In this document: in pieces, positions 1 to 7,680 of the stretch
How the letters are laid out: every line of letters starts with the position of its first letter
Numbering within the stretch: position 1 is the first letter of the stretch
Source of the DNA: Siderastrea radians
Taxonomy: Eukaryota > Cnidaria > Anthozoa > Scleractinia > Rhizangiidae
NCBI GenBank assembly: GCA_964017195.1
Contig: OZ024887.1
Coordinates: 7,013,959 to 7,077,958 of the forward strand
Length of the DNA stretch: 64,000 nucleotides
Direction of reading: 5' to 3'
The notes under the pieces: generated by a model
Database searches by the model: none
Told to the model about the DNA's origin: nothing
What the model saw: the letters and a program-made list of their open reading frames with translations, nothing else
Program-made: the position numbers and the translations under genes

Positions 1-147
1 ATAAGGTAGATTGGCCACCGTAAAGAGATTGAAAGCTGACGTTTCGAGCGTTAGCCCTTCGTCAGATTCGCTCGCTCTTCTCTGGACCAAAATCGCTAGG
101 TTAGCAGTAGTTAATAACTTCGTTTTCGGAATTAACGAAATGGTATC

Positions 148-472
148 CAGGGTTCTATCTAGGATTTAGCGTTTCGGGGAGAAGTCCCAAGCGGCCGAAG
201 GCCACGAGCTTCCTAGGGGGTCCGGGGGCATTTTCCCCCGGAAAATTTTTAAAATGAATATGCGTTGAGATGCAATCTGGTGCATTTTGAGACACAATTT
301 TGAGATAATGTTACAGTGGCATTTTATTTTATTTTTTAGTCGTGATCACGTTCGGATTTTTCATAGTTACTTTTGTACTGTAATGATATCAATATTTTTT
401 TTTTGGGGGGGGGGAAGCTGAGCATTTTGGGGCGGAAGCTTCTACCCCTCAAATACCCTAGATAGAACCCTG
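148..472. mobile_element. Small non-autonomous DNA element (CAGGGTTC termini)
   Basis: The ends are inverted copies of CAGGGTTCTATCTAGG, and the element is flanked by a 5-bp direct repeat GTATC (143-147 and 473-477). It has no coding capacity. The same CAGGGT start recurs in two other elements of this window (27059 and 54715), so the family may be related. The transposase family is not known. Confidence 0.6.
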
Positions 473-899
473 GTATCTCCATTTATTCTGCCATTAAAGG
501 CCACGGGTGACAAGCTGCTCAGGAATAAATTTATAAGGCAAAATTTTGGTGGAGGTCTTACGTTAAAAAAAACTTTATATCTTGAACGTTTGGGGGCCGA
601 TTCCGTTGAAACTTAATAGAGAGCTTGGGGAACGGTGGAAGTGCAAAAAGGTTGTTTTTGATTTGAAAGATTGCGCTTCTTTGCGATGCTATGAGCTCCC
701 AAAGTCAAGATTTTGTAAAAGGCGACTCCGTGTCTAAGTGTTCTCCTCGTGGAGAAGACAGCACTTCTTGATTTTACAACTCACTGATAAGTTAAAATCT
801 CTATTGTGTCACAACAGAAGCCGATTATAGGATTTCGAGTTCCATTGAAAGTTGTAAGCTTTTAAATGAGTAAAATCGTCCTTTTTTAAATTTGAAGCT
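473..899. other. Host flank, no gene seen
   Basis: A/T-rich sequence between the small element and the left target duplication of the Polinton. No ORF, RNA gene or repeat structure could be supported here. Confidence 0.5.
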
Positions 900-905
900 T
901 TTAAT
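900..905. repeat. Left 6-bp target site duplication TTTAAT
   Basis: Directly precedes the first base of the left TIR and matches 23860-23865 exactly. Confidence 0.93.
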
Positions 906-1187
906 AGTAGTAAAGGGGGCTCAGATAGGAGTTAATCCTGGCTTCTGATTGGTTCTCGGTGGTTGCTAACCGGAAGTGCCCCCGCTGACCGTTGGTTGCT
1001 AAGAGGATAGCGGGCTCAAAACCGCTGACCAGGGGTAAAAAGAATCGTGGGCTCAGGCAACCGGAAGTCACGTGATTTGGGATGGGAAACCGCTGACTAG
1101 TATGAAAAATGGATCGTGGGCTCAAGGGGAAGTCAAACCGCGGAGAAAAGTCCAAAGTCCAACTGGGGCAACGGGGGTGATCCTTGA
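906..1187 (+). repeat. Left terminal inverted repeat of the Polinton
   Basis: Begins AGTAGTAAAGGGGGCTCAG and matches the reverse complement of 23578-23859 over all 282 bases on visual comparison. It contains an inverted CCAAT box (GATTGG) and repeated GCTGACC/CCGGAAGT words. An open frame runs through it by chance; the same frame exists in the other copy, so I do not count it as a gene. Confidence 0.96.
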
Positions 1188-1344
1188 CCCATATATGGTC
1201 CATATATGGATTTGATATGGTTTTGATATGGCACAAGTCCAATTTTTGGATCGGGGGTGATCCTTGGCCCATATATGGCCCATATATGGATTTGATATGG
1301 TTTTGGCACAAGTCCAATTTCTGCAACGTGGGTAGGTATAAAAG
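1174..1344 (+). promoter_or_regulatory. Promoter/enhancer with four CArG boxes and a TATA box
   Basis: Two tandem copies of a roughly 75-bp unit each carry two perfect CCATATATGG words (1189-1198, 1200-1209, 1269-1278, 1280-1289), the consensus CArG site of SRF. The two sites of each pair are 11 bp apart, about one helical turn. A TATA box TATAAAAG (1337-1344) lies 31 bp before the ATG of the first rightward gene. The sites are seen directly; control by SRF is inferred. Confidence 0.7.
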
Positions 1345-1374
1345 GGTAAACCCTAAGGTGAGGGAGTAGTCACG

Positions 1375-1734
1375 ATGAGTTTTTACATCACTCTGCTCAG
1401 TGATCAAGCACAAGGCACGGGGCAAAAATTTACGGCGCGACTGCCTCGTTCGTATTATTTGGTGGAAGATGATTGGGAAGCAGCGTTGGTACATATGTCC
1501 CACCCGGGGTTTAATCAATCCTTGGAAGATCAAACCAAGCAGAATTGGACGCAAGAGGATAGTCAAAAACATTGGATGAAAACAGATGTTAGATACATCC
1601 CAAAACGTGCGGATGGAACGGCCCCCCTTCAAGTCACCAAACAAATTTATTTACCGCCCGGGTATTACCGCAATTTGAAAGAAGCCTGGATTGCCATTGC
1701 GTACGAAATGGAAAAACAACACATGGAAGTCTGA
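1375..1734 (+). CDS. FYVTL-type capsid-like protein, N-terminal part (paralogue 1)
   Basis: The 119-residue product begins MSFYITLLSD and resembles the N-termini of the proteins at 7681 and 8736 (FYVTL start, then a region around Arg-Leu-Pro). Its partner ORF continues in another frame at 1734, the stop and next start sharing TGATG (1732-1736). Together they equal one 350-residue paralogue. I infer a structural virion protein, perhaps the penton-like minor capsid protein of Polintons, from position and family; no fold can be proven by eye. Either a frameshift split the gene or the two parts are translated by termination-reinitiation, as with other TGATG junctions in this element. Confidence 0.75.
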   Translation: MSFYITLLSDQAQGTGQKFTARLPRSYYLVEDDWEAALVHMSHPGFNQSLEDQTKQNWTQEDSQKHWMKTDVRYIPKRADGTAPLQVTKQIYLPPGYYRNLKEAWIAIAYEMEKQHMEV

Positions 1735-2426
1735 TGGATATAGCTAAAATGGATGTGGACGATCAAGCCAAACGCAAACAACTAGCCGCGCTTAACCTGG
1801 CTCAACCCTATGTGAAAATCACCAATACGAGCGTCGCCCCCGAATTAGATTCGTTGTATGTCCTCATACCAGCCAATATGGAATTTGAAATGGAATGGAA
1901 ATTCGCTGGCTTGATGGGATTGGTGAAAGATGGAACGCCCACGGAACGCGTGGTCCAAGAAAAGAATTATCTGGTGAAACATATTGTGGATTACAACGAT
2001 CGCCATAAATGGTCACCCACCACCGGTACTGTCGCCAAATATCCACCTTTTGGTCATGTCTCCGTCAGCTTTACCCACCCCGATTTCGATTATTACTTCT
2101 TCTTGGGACCGAATCTGAGTCGACAACCCTTTCCCAGTACGCCGACGGTCAAACCGCAACAAGGACAACAACAATTGATGATTTACACGGACTTGGTGGC
2201 ACCGAGCATTGTGGGAAATCAAGAAAAAGGGTTTTTACGTACCTTGGATGCGGGCAATACCGACCATCAATTTGATACGACGCAACGGATGTATTTTCCT
2301 CTAGGCAAGACCATCTTTGACAGCATTGAGATAGACATTCAAACAGCGAATGGACAGCCGGCTCCGTTCAAACAAGGCCGAACCATTGTCACCCTTCAAC
2401 TCTCCCGAAAAAGTCAACGAACATGA
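1734..2426 (+). CDS. FYVTL-type capsid-like protein, C-terminal part (paralogue 1)
   Basis: The 230-residue product matches the second half of the paralogue at 7681: a LGPNL block near the middle, then a closing block like F-x-x-G-R-T-I-V-T-L before the end. The start overlaps the stop of the preceding ORF (TGATG). A polyadenylation signal AATAAA follows at about 2442, where this gene converges on the leftward RING gene. Function as a capsid component is inferred from the paralogues and the element's gene content. Confidence 0.75.
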   Translation: MDIAKMDVDDQAKRKQLAALNLAQPYVKITNTSVAPELDSLYVLIPANMEFEMEWKFAGLMGLVKDGTPTERVVQEKNYLVKHIVDYNDRHKWSPTTGTVAKYPPFGHVSVSFTHPDFDYYFFLGPNLSRQPFPSTPTVKPQQGQQQLMIYTDLVAPSIVGNQEKGFLRTLDAGNTDHQFDTTQRMYFPLGKTIFDSIEIDIQTANGQPAPFKQGRTIVTLQLSRKSQRT

Positions 2427-2521
2427 ACAAAGAAAGAGCACAATAAAGTATCATGGAACATCCTTTATTGGTCCTTCATTTTTTTTTGTTGATAACAAGT
2501 AGAAAAAAAAGTGTCCTTTTT

Positions 2522-2923
2522 TTACGCGAAGCTGATACAGGTTTTCATCCGTGAAATGGCTTGGGTTTTGGTGCGACCCAGAAAGTAGAGGGTTTTGCGG
2601 TGGGGCTCATAGCGATCGCGCAGTTCTCCCCAGAATCCTTGTAGGGCGTTGCCGTCTTCGTAGCAAACACCATACCACAAAGGATTGTCTTTCCAATCGG
2701 TCTTGACATGCTGGACAAACTCCGGGTCTTCTTTCCATTCTTCATGGAGGACTTCAAGGACGGAAAGAGGAACGATGTGTTGGCATCTAGGACATAGGAG
2801 GGTCTGACCGTTCTGGTGGTATTGGTTGACACAGGCGACATGACAAGGTTGACCACAGCACCTCAACGTGGTATAATTGGCGACAGGCGTCAAACAAATC
2901 ACACAGGGGTCGGGTTGCGCCAT
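2522..2923 (-). CDS. RING-finger protein, putative E3 ubiquitin ligase
   Basis: A 133-residue protein with an N-terminal RING-type pattern in the first 48 residues: CVIC, then RCCGQPCHVAC, then CPRC, fitting a zinc-binding cross-brace. RING proteins usually pass ubiquitin from an E2 to a target; in a virus this often serves to disable host defences, but the target here is unknown. The C-terminal half has no motif I recognise. It is the last gene of a leftward trio; its ATG overlaps the upstream stop by one base (TGATG, 2921-2925), suggesting translation from a shared message. Confidence 0.8.
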   Translation of the reverse strand: MAQPDPCVICLTPVANYTTLRCCGQPCHVACVNQYHQNGQTLLCPRCQHIVPLSVLEVLHEEWKEDPEFVQHVKTDWKDNPLWYGVCYEDGNALQGFWGELRDRYEPHRKTLYFLGRTKTQAISRMKTCISFA

Positions 2924-3120
2924 CAGGCCAAAGGATCAAAGAGGGGATTGGTCAAGAGCTGAAATTCGATGAGGGTGATGATGCCTTCTTGACGGAGTCG
3001 AGACACTTCTTGGTAAGGGAGTTGGTAACGCAAAGGTTGGACCAGCTCTAAGATTTGTTGTCGGATTTGTCCTAGACGTTGTAGGATTTGCACGGCTTCC
3101 GGACTGATCTTATCGCCCAT
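2923..3120 (-). CDS. Small helical protein, paralogue of the adjacent ORF
   Basis: A 65-residue protein rich in Leu, Gln and Arg, predicted helical. Both length and sequence (M-[DG]-D-x-I-SPEA-x-Q start, Leu-rich middle) match the neighbouring 65-residue ORF at 3121-3318, so the two arose by tandem duplication. It sits between that paralogue and the RING gene with overlapping or abutting start and stop codons at both sides. Function not recognised; a partner or adaptor for the RING protein is a guess from position only. Confidence 0.65.
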   Translation of the reverse strand: MGDKISPEAVQILQRLGQIRQQILELVQPLRYQLPYQEVSRLRQEGIITLIEFQLLTNPLFDPLA

Positions 3121-3318
3121 TCACCACCGGTAGAAGTTTTTCAAGGTTAATAAACACAATTCGTTACGACTGAGATGTTTGGTGCTATGAAGACGAAGCA
3201 GTTCAAAATAAGAAGCTTTGAAACGGATCTCCTCCAAATCTTTTTCCAACAGAGACAACAAGGCTCGTAGACGATCAATCACTTGTTGGGCTTCTGGACT
3301 AAGGATTGGATCATCCAT
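3121..3318 (-). CDS. Small helical protein, first gene of leftward trio
   Basis: I place the start at the ATG ending at 3318 (MDDPILSPEAQ), because it gives 65 residues exactly like the downstream paralogue and lies about 32 bp after a leftward TATA box (TATAAAAA, 3350-3357). The longer open frame upstream runs through promoter sequence. Product is Leu/Glu/Arg-rich and probably helical. The stop abuts the next ATG (TGAATG). Function unknown. Confidence 0.65.
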   Translation of the reverse strand: MDDPILSPEAQQVIDRLRALLSLLEKDLEEIRFKASYFELLRLHSTKHLSRNELCLLTLKNFYRW

Positions 3319-3349
3319 GAGTGTGAAAGATGGAGGGGGACGGTGGGTT

Positions 3350-3497
3350 TTTTTATAGAGAAACAAAGGGGTCACGTGGGATGGAAGGGGCCAATGAGAT
3401 AAAGGCCCATCATGCTTTGGGAGGGGACGGGGTGGGGGGACCCCCCTCCCCCTCCTTAGATAGACCATGAGGCATTGCGCGGATTAGGGTATATAAG
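3350..3497. promoter_or_regulatory. Divergent promoter region with two TATA boxes
   Basis: Leftward TATAAAAA (complement of 3350-3357) serves the RING trio and rightward TATATAAG (3490-3497) serves the gene starting at 3552. A CCAAT box lies between (near 3391). Spacing to the start codons is 31 and 54 bp, implying very short leaders. Confidence 0.65.
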
Positions 3498-3551
3498 TCA
3501 AGGGAGGCCACAGGACGTCACTCTTAGCTTTGAGCCGGTCCTTGTTGACTT

Positions 3552-4109
3552 ATGTTCTTCGGTGAGCCAAAAATGTCTGAAACGAGAAGGTCCTTGGGCT
3601 CCTTAGCCAGTTTTGTTAATGTGGGCGGAGCAGACGCGTTGAGGAGGAGAGCGGGACAGGAGTTAACCCCGTTGGACCGCCATACGAGACGGGTGATGGA
3701 AAGGCGGGAAGAAGCGTGGCGCCCCCTCAACAAACATCGCGTGGCGGCGTTCATCCGCATGTTTGTCCTCTGCTTAGTGGAAACGGAGAATGGTCACCCC
3801 CGTGGAGTCCCACACCCAGAGATCGTGAAGATCATGCACAAGGCCCTTATTACAAGGATCATCCCCTTTATTTGTCGGCGGATAGTGGCGACCATGGACG
3901 AGCGGTTTTGGATCATTAGTTTGGAGGATTTTAAGGAGTTGGATCATTATTTGATTAACCACCTGCCACGAGTGCATGCAGCGGACCGTTGGCAGGAGAT
4001 TGCGTATTTTTTTAAAGAAGTGGTGAGACAGCGGGAAGAGTATAAACGGATGGAGCGGGAGAGGAGAGAGCGGTTGCGGGATCAAGTGCGACGTGTTTTG
4101 TTTCCTTGA
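3552..4109 (+). CDS. Uncharacterised basic helical protein
   Basis: A 185-residue protein that I do not recognise. It is rich in Arg and Glu, has a hydrophobic middle (residues about 70-110) and ends in a strongly charged helix with clustered Glu/Arg. No signal peptide or cysteine motif. It has its own TATA box at 3490 and lies divergently from the RING trio, a position that in DNA viruses often holds early genes; that timing is inference. Confidence 0.65.
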   Translation: MFFGEPKMSETRRSLGSLASFVNVGGADALRRRAGQELTPLDRHTRRVMERREEAWRPLNKHRVAAFIRMFVLCLVETENGHPRGVPHPEIVKIMHKALITRIIPFICRRIVATMDERFWIISLEDFKELDHYLINHLPRVHAADRWQEIAYFFKEVVRQREEYKRMERERRERLRDQVRRVLFP

Positions 4110-4381
4110 ACATTTTTTATTCCTGTTGAGTTTATTGTGAGTCAAGGCTGCTGTGCGTCAAGACCAACTATTTATGACCAAGTGCAAAACCAGTGTTGTC
4201 AGTTTTTTAAAATGTTTTAATTAAAAAGAAGAGTTCATGTTTTTTACAAATGGTTGTCTGTGTTCTTTTGCCACGCGGGTGTTCCTATTTACAATTGGAA
4301 AAAGGCTATGTACAATTGGAAAAAATAAAAACTAAAAAAAAGGACTATGTACAATTCAAAAAAGTAAAAACTAAAAAAACT
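4110..4381. other. A/T-rich intergenic stretch with short direct repeats
   Basis: Convergent 3' ends of the genes at 3552 and 4382 meet here. Two or three copies of a word like TATGTACAATTGGAAAAA are followed by AAAACTAAAAAAA. No ORF or RNA gene seen. Confidence 0.5.
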
Positions 4382-5074
4382 TTACAAATGAAAGTCTTCG
4401 AGTTCCATGCGTAATTGATCAATGTTCTCGGGGAGACAGAACGTGCGGTTGAATAAGGCTTGAATTTCGGCTCGGGTTTTTTCGTCCACATCCCGGGATC
4501 CTACCACGGCACTGCTTTGATGAAGGGTGGGCTTTTTGGGTCCCCAAGGGACAAATTGACTGCCAGTGACTAGGGTGGCAGCATTCTCGTTGACTTGGTA
4601 GTAATGGTCCGAGCGGTACCATGATTGACTGGGGATGTCAAAGAGGTAGACGGGTTTGCCTTGATCCATAGCCAATTGCACGGTCCAACCAGTACCTCCT
4701 TTCACGCGTTTATGATCCGGTTCCAAGATGCCAAAGGCATAGATGGTATGGGCTTTCTTGGCCAATTGATAATTGCGTTGCAGCAATTGCAGGGTGTAAA
4801 AATGACTGGGCATTTTTTTGCCTAGTTTCTCCGCTGCCTGGTGAAGATGGGGGTTGGCCAACATCAGGACTTCCACCGTAGAAGGGGTGATGAAAGTGGC
4901 TCGAGGATGGTTCGGGGGGACCAGGACTTCGAGTTGCATCCCAAAGTGTTTGGCCTGTTCTTCGACGAGGGCATCCGTACCTTTGGCTCCCCCTGTGTAG
5001 ACCACATGTCCATGACCCACTTGCAGTTCCAAGGCACCGAGATCTTGTTCTCCGATCATGATGTCTGGGGGCAT
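4382..5074 (-). CDS. SLOG/DprA-like Rossmann-fold nucleotide-binding protein
   Basis: A 230-residue protein. Residues 24-34 (VVYTGGAKGTD) form the Gly-rich nucleotide loop of the SLOG superfamily (DprA, LOG, YspA-like), and residues 127-147 contain a second typical stretch GGTGWTVQLAMDQGKPVYLF. SLOG proteins bind or cleave nucleotide ligands, and in prokaryotes act as sensors in nucleotide-signalling conflict systems. Its role in a Polinton is unknown. I start at the ATG ending at 5074, 40 bp after a leftward TATA-like TATTTAAG (5114-5121); the open frame further upstream crosses the promoter. A SLATT-like membrane protein, the usual prokaryotic partner class, is encoded at 14340. Confidence 0.82.
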   Translation of the reverse strand: MPPDIMIGEQDLGALELQVGHGHVVYTGGAKGTDALVEEQAKHFGMQLEVLVPPNHPRATFITPSTVEVLMLANPHLHQAAEKLGKKMPSHFYTLQLLQRNYQLAKKAHTIYAFGILEPDHKRVKGGTGWTVQLAMDQGKPVYLFDIPSQSWYRSDHYYQVNENAATLVTGSQFVPWGPKKPTLHQSSAVVGSRDVDEKTRAEIQALFNRTFCLPENIDQLRMELEDFHL

Positions 5075-5288
5075 GGCTTTGGAGAATGACGATTCAGGGG
5101 AGCAAGGGAGCTCCTTAAATAGGGACAGTTGACCAATGGGAAGACAAGAGGACCTTGTTTGGAGAGGCAAAAGCTGACCAATGGGACGATGAGACGTCCT
5201 TATATGGGTAGGATAAGCTGACCAATGAGAGCCAAGGGTCCAAGGTATAAAAAGGCCTCGGTGGTAGGGGGTGAAAATCTTGAGCACG
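5075..5288. promoter_or_regulatory. Bidirectional promoter with three CCAAT boxes and a CArG box
   Basis: CCAAT occurs at 5133, 5178 and 5222, each within a GACCAATG context and spaced about 45 bp. A perfect CArG word CCTTATATGG lies at 5198-5207. Rightward TATAAAAA at 5246-5253 and leftward TATTTAAG at 5114-5121 complete the two cores. This suggests shared control of the SLOG gene and the GRF zinc-finger gene by host NF-Y and SRF-type factors (inferred). Confidence 0.7.
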
Positions 5289-6158
5289 ATGTCGGTCGAA
5301 CGGAAGAGAAAGCCAAGCGTACACCCTGCGGGGAACAAGAAGAAGAAGAACACCATTCAAACGATGACGCCCGTGGACTGTGATCCGGTGGTAGGGGAGG
5401 TGGTGGAAGATACCCGAGCTGCCGTGGAAGAGATGATGAAAGAATTGAATGACATGGTGGAGCAATCGACACCGGCATTGACGACCATGTATGACACTGC
5501 GGAGGACAAGGAAAGAAAGTCGGTGGACTATATGGTATGCCCTTGCCATGACGTGCGTTTGGAGGCCCGAGAATCTCAAAAGGGATGGAAGTATGTGAAA
5601 TGTCCCATGCAACCGTGTTTGCTGTTTTGTGGACAAGATGAAGCCCTGGAGTATATGAAAGCCGTGTATAGTCAACCTCATGTAGAAGTGTTGGACATGT
5701 GGACTTGTTTGCAGTGTTTTTGCCGTGAACCCGCCACGCTGCAACAGAGCCATTCGACCCAGAACCCCGATCGCTTGTTTCTGAATTGTTCCAAGAAACA
5801 GTGTGGCTTCTTCCGATGGGCCGATCAACCCATGGGCCCCAAGTACTGGAGTTGGTTTCATGACAACCCGCCCAAGAAAGCCGACCAACAAGCTGAATCT
5901 CCTTTGTCTACCCGTGATGCGCAAGGATATCCCAAGAGGGGCTATGACATCCCTGGCCCGCCCCCTCGAGCCCCAAGGAAAGAGGATCGCCCCCTGACAG
6001 ATTATGAGAAACAATTGTTGCGAGAAATTCAAGAGCTCAAGAACCGTCAAGAAATGATGGTCGCCCCAGCGCCGCCACCCCCCAAGTACAGTGACAGTGT
6101 GGACAACTGGCAGAAAGGTCTAGAGACCGTCGCCTGTGGCCGTCTAGGTCTCTTTTAA
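5289..6158 (+). CDS. GRF-type zinc-finger protein
   Basis: I choose the ATG at 5289 (MSVERKRKPS), 43 bp downstream of the TATA box, giving 289 residues. After a Lys/Arg-rich, nuclear-signal-like start there are two related cysteine blocks. The second, with TCLQCFC and later CSKKQCGFFRWAD, follows the GRF zinc-finger pattern, which binds single-stranded nucleic acid in topoisomerases and nucleases. The first (CPCHD ... KCPMQPC) looks like a diverged copy. A Pro-rich tail and a charged helix close the protein. A role in replication or DNA binding is inferred. AATAAA lies at about 6178. Confidence 0.75.
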   Translation: MSVERKRKPSVHPAGNKKKKNTIQTMTPVDCDPVVGEVVEDTRAAVEEMMKELNDMVEQSTPALTTMYDTAEDKERKSVDYMVCPCHDVRLEARESQKGWKYVKCPMQPCLLFCGQDEALEYMKAVYSQPHVEVLDMWTCLQCFCREPATLQQSHSTQNPDRLFLNCSKKQCGFFRWADQPMGPKYWSWFHDNPPKKADQQAESPLSTRDAQGYPKRGYDIPGPPPRAPRKEDRPLTDYEKQLLREIQELKNRQEMMVAPAPPPPKYSDSVDNWQKGLETVACGRLGLF

Positions 6159-6196
6159 TGTATTAAAAAGGAGTAGGAATAAATGATGTTATCAAT

Positions 6197-6568
6197 GTGA
6201 CCATGGAGTCTGCTGTGTCTTATGCGTGGGAGTCTCTCTTGTCCCTGGGGCAATGGCAATGCCATCAAACCCTGTGCCAAGTGTTATATGATCACCAACC
6301 AGGGTCCAAGATCCCTATTCCCCCATGTCCCGAGGACACGCATCCTCTCCAGATCTTTGAAGAAACCCAAGTCGACCGTAACCTGTATCGATGGGTGGTG
6401 TTTGTCGTATGGTTAAAAGCCCACCCAGAGGCGTGGCGATGGTATCGAATCATTCAAAAGGCGCATCCCCACACGGTCCCCACCATATCGACGTTATGGG
6501 ATGAATGCCAAAAAGTATGGCCCCTCGAAAGAAAACTCAACGCTGGGTCTCGTCGTCCTCAGGGTTGA
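6197..6568 (+). CDS. Uncharacterised protein overlapping the integrase start
   Basis: A 123-residue product rich in Trp, His and Cys, with no recognised motif. It overlaps the integrase ORF by about 50-60 bases in a different frame, a compact arrangement consistent with a shared transcript. Coding is supported by its position filling the gap between the GRF protein and the integrase, and by codon use like its neighbours. Confidence 0.55.
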   Translation: MTMESAVSYAWESLLSLGQWQCHQTLCQVLYDHQPGSKIPIPPCPEDTHPLQIFEETQVDRNLYRWVVFVVWLKAHPEAWRWYRIIQKAHPHTVPTISTLWDECQKVWPLERKLNAGSRRPQG

Positions 6569-7677
6569 AGAGAACCAAACGCCCTGTGTCGTCAACGAAG
6601 AAGAAAAGCAATGTCTCGCAACAATGGTTAAGCCGTTACCACGATCCTAGCGCCCCGGGGAGTTTAGGTGGGGGGCAACGGTTTGCCAAAGCCCAGGGCC
6701 TCCCTTTGAAAAAAGCCCAACGACTCTTGGAACAGGATGTGGGCTACACCTTGCATAAACCCCGACGTCGTCGTTTTGCTACCTTACCCGTGGTCGTAGG
6801 GGGGTTAGACGATCAATGGGCCGCGGATTTAGTGGAAGTGCAACGTTTGGCTAAACATAATCGGGGTATACGCTACTTGTTGACCGTCGTGGATGTCTTG
6901 TCCAAGTACGCGTGGGTCCAACCGTTGAAAACCAAAACCGGCGTGGCCCTAGTGAAAGCCTTTGAGAAGATTGTGAGACAAGGACGTCACCCCAACCGAT
7001 TGCAAACGGATCGAGGGAAAGAATTTTACAATCGGACCTTTCAACGATGGGTCGACGAGCAAGACATCCAACATTTTTCCACCGAAGGGGATGCGAAAGC
7101 CAGTGTCGTGGAACGATTTAATCGGACCTTGAAAGAACGGTTGTACCGTTATTTGACCACGGCCAACACCTTACGCTTTGACAATGTCTTACCCCAGTTG
7201 GTGCAAGGCTATAATGCCACCCGTCATCGAAGTATTGGTATGCCCCCCGAAGACGTGACGTGGGACAACGAAGAAGCCGTGTGGAAACGATTGTACAGCA
7301 AACGATTGAAAGGTCGGAAAAAACCCCAATTCAAAGTCGGGGATCGGGTCCGTCTCAACACGATTCATCGTACCTTTGAAAAAGGCTATCTACCCGGTTG
7401 GACCGAAGAAGTGTTTGTGGTACATCGTGTGATCCCGGGCCCCGTGCCCACGTATAAGATTCAGGAATGGGATGAGACCCCGATCAAAGGCACGTTTTAC
7501 GAGGAGGATTTACAAAAAGTCCAGGTGTCCGATGTATTTCGCATCGAAAAGGTACTTAAGCGTCAAAAAGATCGTTGGTTGGTCAAGTGGAAAGGGTGGC
7601 CAGACAAGTACAATAGTTGGATTGCTCGTGGTGACGTGACGTCCCTTCGACCGCGCAAACGACGCCGACGACGCTAA
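6505..7677 (+). CDS. INT: Polinton integrase with C-terminal chromodomain
   Basis: A 390-residue retroviral-type integrase (alternative start at 6517). It inserts the linear element into host DNA, giving the 6-bp duplication. The catalytic D, D, E triad is visible at Asp108 (WAADLVEV), Asp169 (QTDRGKEF) and Glu203 (VVERFNRT), the last two separated by 33 residues as in Polintons. A core C-terminal domain (residues 270-340) is followed by a chromodomain (about 344-378, FRIEKVLKRQKDRWLVKWKG), which reads methylated histone tails and probably biases target choice. A run of Arg ends the protein, perhaps a nuclear signal. The ORF appears intact. The capsid-like paralogue starts 3 bp after its stop. 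Confidence 0.95.
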   Translation: MPKSMAPRKKTQRWVSSSSGLKRTKRPVSSTKKKSNVSQQWLSRYHDPSAPGSLGGGQRFAKAQGLPLKKAQRLLEQDVGYTLHKPRRRRFATLPVVVGGLDDQWAADLVEVQRLAKHNRGIRYLLTVVDVLSKYAWVQPLKTKTGVALVKAFEKIVRQGRHPNRLQTDRGKEFYNRTFQRWVDEQDIQHFSTEGDAKASVVERFNRTLKERLYRYLTTANTLRFDNVLPQLVQGYNATRHRSIGMPPEDVTWDNEEAVWKRLYSKRLKGRKKPQFKVGDRVRLNTIHRTFEKGYLPGWTEEVFVVHRVIPGPVPTYKIQEWDETPIKGTFYEEDLQKVQVSDVFRIEKVLKRQKDRWLVKWKGWPDKYNSWIARGDVTSLRPRKRRRRR

Positions 7678-7680
7678 ACA

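Noticed and set aside
901..1644. 247-residue minus-strand ORF and its partner at 23610-23864
   Set aside because: The shared part is only the terminal inverted repeat read in an open frame; the rest of the left copy is antisense to the capsid-like gene. The two copies are identical because the DNA is.
5075..5356. 94-residue N-terminal extension of the SLOG protein
   Set aside because: It crosses the bidirectional promoter and both TATA boxes; the inner ATG is correctly spaced from its own TATA-like box.
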